The notes under the pieces: generated by a model
Told to the model about the DNA's origin: nothing
Seen by the model: only the letters and a program-made list of their open reading frames with translations
The model's database searches: none
Program-made: the position numbers and the translations under genes
Assembly: GCA_949744505.1 (NCBI GenBank)
Contig: CATJXY010000034.1
Span: 62,001-126,000 of the forward strand
Direction of reading: 5' to 3'
DNA from: an uncultured Erysipelotrichaceae bacterium
GTDB lineage: Bacteria; Bacillota_I; Bacilli_A; Erysipelotrichales; Erysipelotrichaceae
Length of the DNA stretch: 64,000 nucleotides
Shown here: piece after piece, positions 63,746 through 64,000 of the stretch
Layout: each line of letters opens with the position of its first letter
How positions within the stretch are numbered: the first letter of the stretch is position 1

Positions 63746-64000
63746 ATGTGTGGACGTTATATTTATTTAGATGAAAAAAACAAAGAGATGAAATATAGAA
63801 TTGAACAATTAAAGAAAATGTTCGTTGAAGAAGAACTCGAAGGAGTTTCTTTACATGAAATTTTCCCCTCACAAAAAACCCCTGTTTATGTAATTCAGGA
63901 TAACGAATTAATCCCTCAGATCATGCGGTTTGGATATGATGGGTTCAATCATAAGTTACTTATTAATGCGCGATGTGAAACCATCAAAGAAAAAATCACA
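63746..64000 (+). CDS. SRAP (HMCES/YedK-like) protein, 3' end cut by window
   Basis: The frame starts ATG 63746 after AGGAGG and runs to the end (85 codons). MCGRYIYL gives the catalytic Cys at residue 2, exposed after Met removal. 'LIPQIMRFGYDG' is the WG-like strand. 'LLINARCETIKEK' carries the conserved Asn, Arg and Glu. SRAP proteins crosslink to abasic sites in single-stranded DNA. Ten bases after the VanZ stop. Confidence 0.9.
   Translation, partial: MCGRYIYLDEKNKEMKYRIEQLKKMFVEEELEGVSLHEIFPSQKTPVYVIQDNELIPQIMRFGYDGFNHKLLINARCETIKEKIT

Overview
This 64 kb window is chromosomal DNA from a low-GC, endospore-forming Firmicute. Gene order and protein character fit the Erysipelotrichia or nearby Bacilli better than the classical Clostridia. 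Evidence for sporulation includes gpr, spoIIP, spoIVA, a SleC-like cortex hydrolase candidate, and dpaA/dpaB for dipicolinate synthesis. Several blocks keep the Bacillus subtilis order: alaS-ireB-ruvX-DUF1292-mltG-udk-greA, gpr-spoIIP-lepA-hemW with rpsT divergent, rplU-prp-rpmA-obgE, ytgP(murJ)-rsuA, and ftsW-murG-murB-ftsQ. Nearly everything reads on the minus strand. The plus-strand genes are trpS, rpsT, spoIVA and a VanZ/SRAP pair at the right end.

Layout from left to right. The left edge (1-1468) holds most of a secreted GLUG-repeat surface protein cut by the window. Next come greA, udk, mltG, DUF1292, ruvX, ireB and alaS; alaS sits behind an alanine T-box. An AI-2E permease, recD2, a CPBP protease, mnmA and spx follow, then divergent trpS. 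The shape/DNA block 14.7-17.2 kb has mreD, mreC, radC and a SPOR-like protein; mreB is absent. After it come rsuA, the lipid II flippase homologue and a lipoprotein. The 20.4-23.0 kb block reads dpaA-dpaB-dapA-cse60-DUF1540 and looks like one mother-cell sporulation operon. rpsO is next, then an amidohydrolase and an AGCS transporter controlled by a clear lysine riboswitch.

The 27-37 kb region has a 3-hydroxyisobutyrate dehydrogenase-like gene, hemW, two genes of unknown function, lepA, a LytTR regulator paired with a membrane protein, fmt, spoIIP, gpr and rpsT. groES-groEL carries two CIRCE operators. A TPR-type transcription regulator overlaps a phosphotransferase. obgE, rpmA, prp and rplU follow; rplU has a structured leader. 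Further right are a TrmN6-like methyltransferase, a two-component system, dnaE, spoIVA convergent with the SleC-like gene, a PncA-like hydrolase, rnc, recG, fakA and an Asp23 gene. The window closes with ftsQ-murB-murG-ftsW, a small membrane protein, VanZ and a truncated SRAP gene.

I see no rRNA, tRNA, CRISPR array, insertion sequence or prophage. Nothing here is clearly a new defence or mobile system. The features most worth following up are: the lysine riboswitch on an AGCS transporter plus amidohydrolase; radC without any canonical start codon; the five-gene dipicolinate operon; a Cys-rich tail on Spx; and the LytTR/membrane-protein pair whose promoter lies inside the upstream terminator. 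Promoters, operators and terminators were read by eye and are given with modest confidence.
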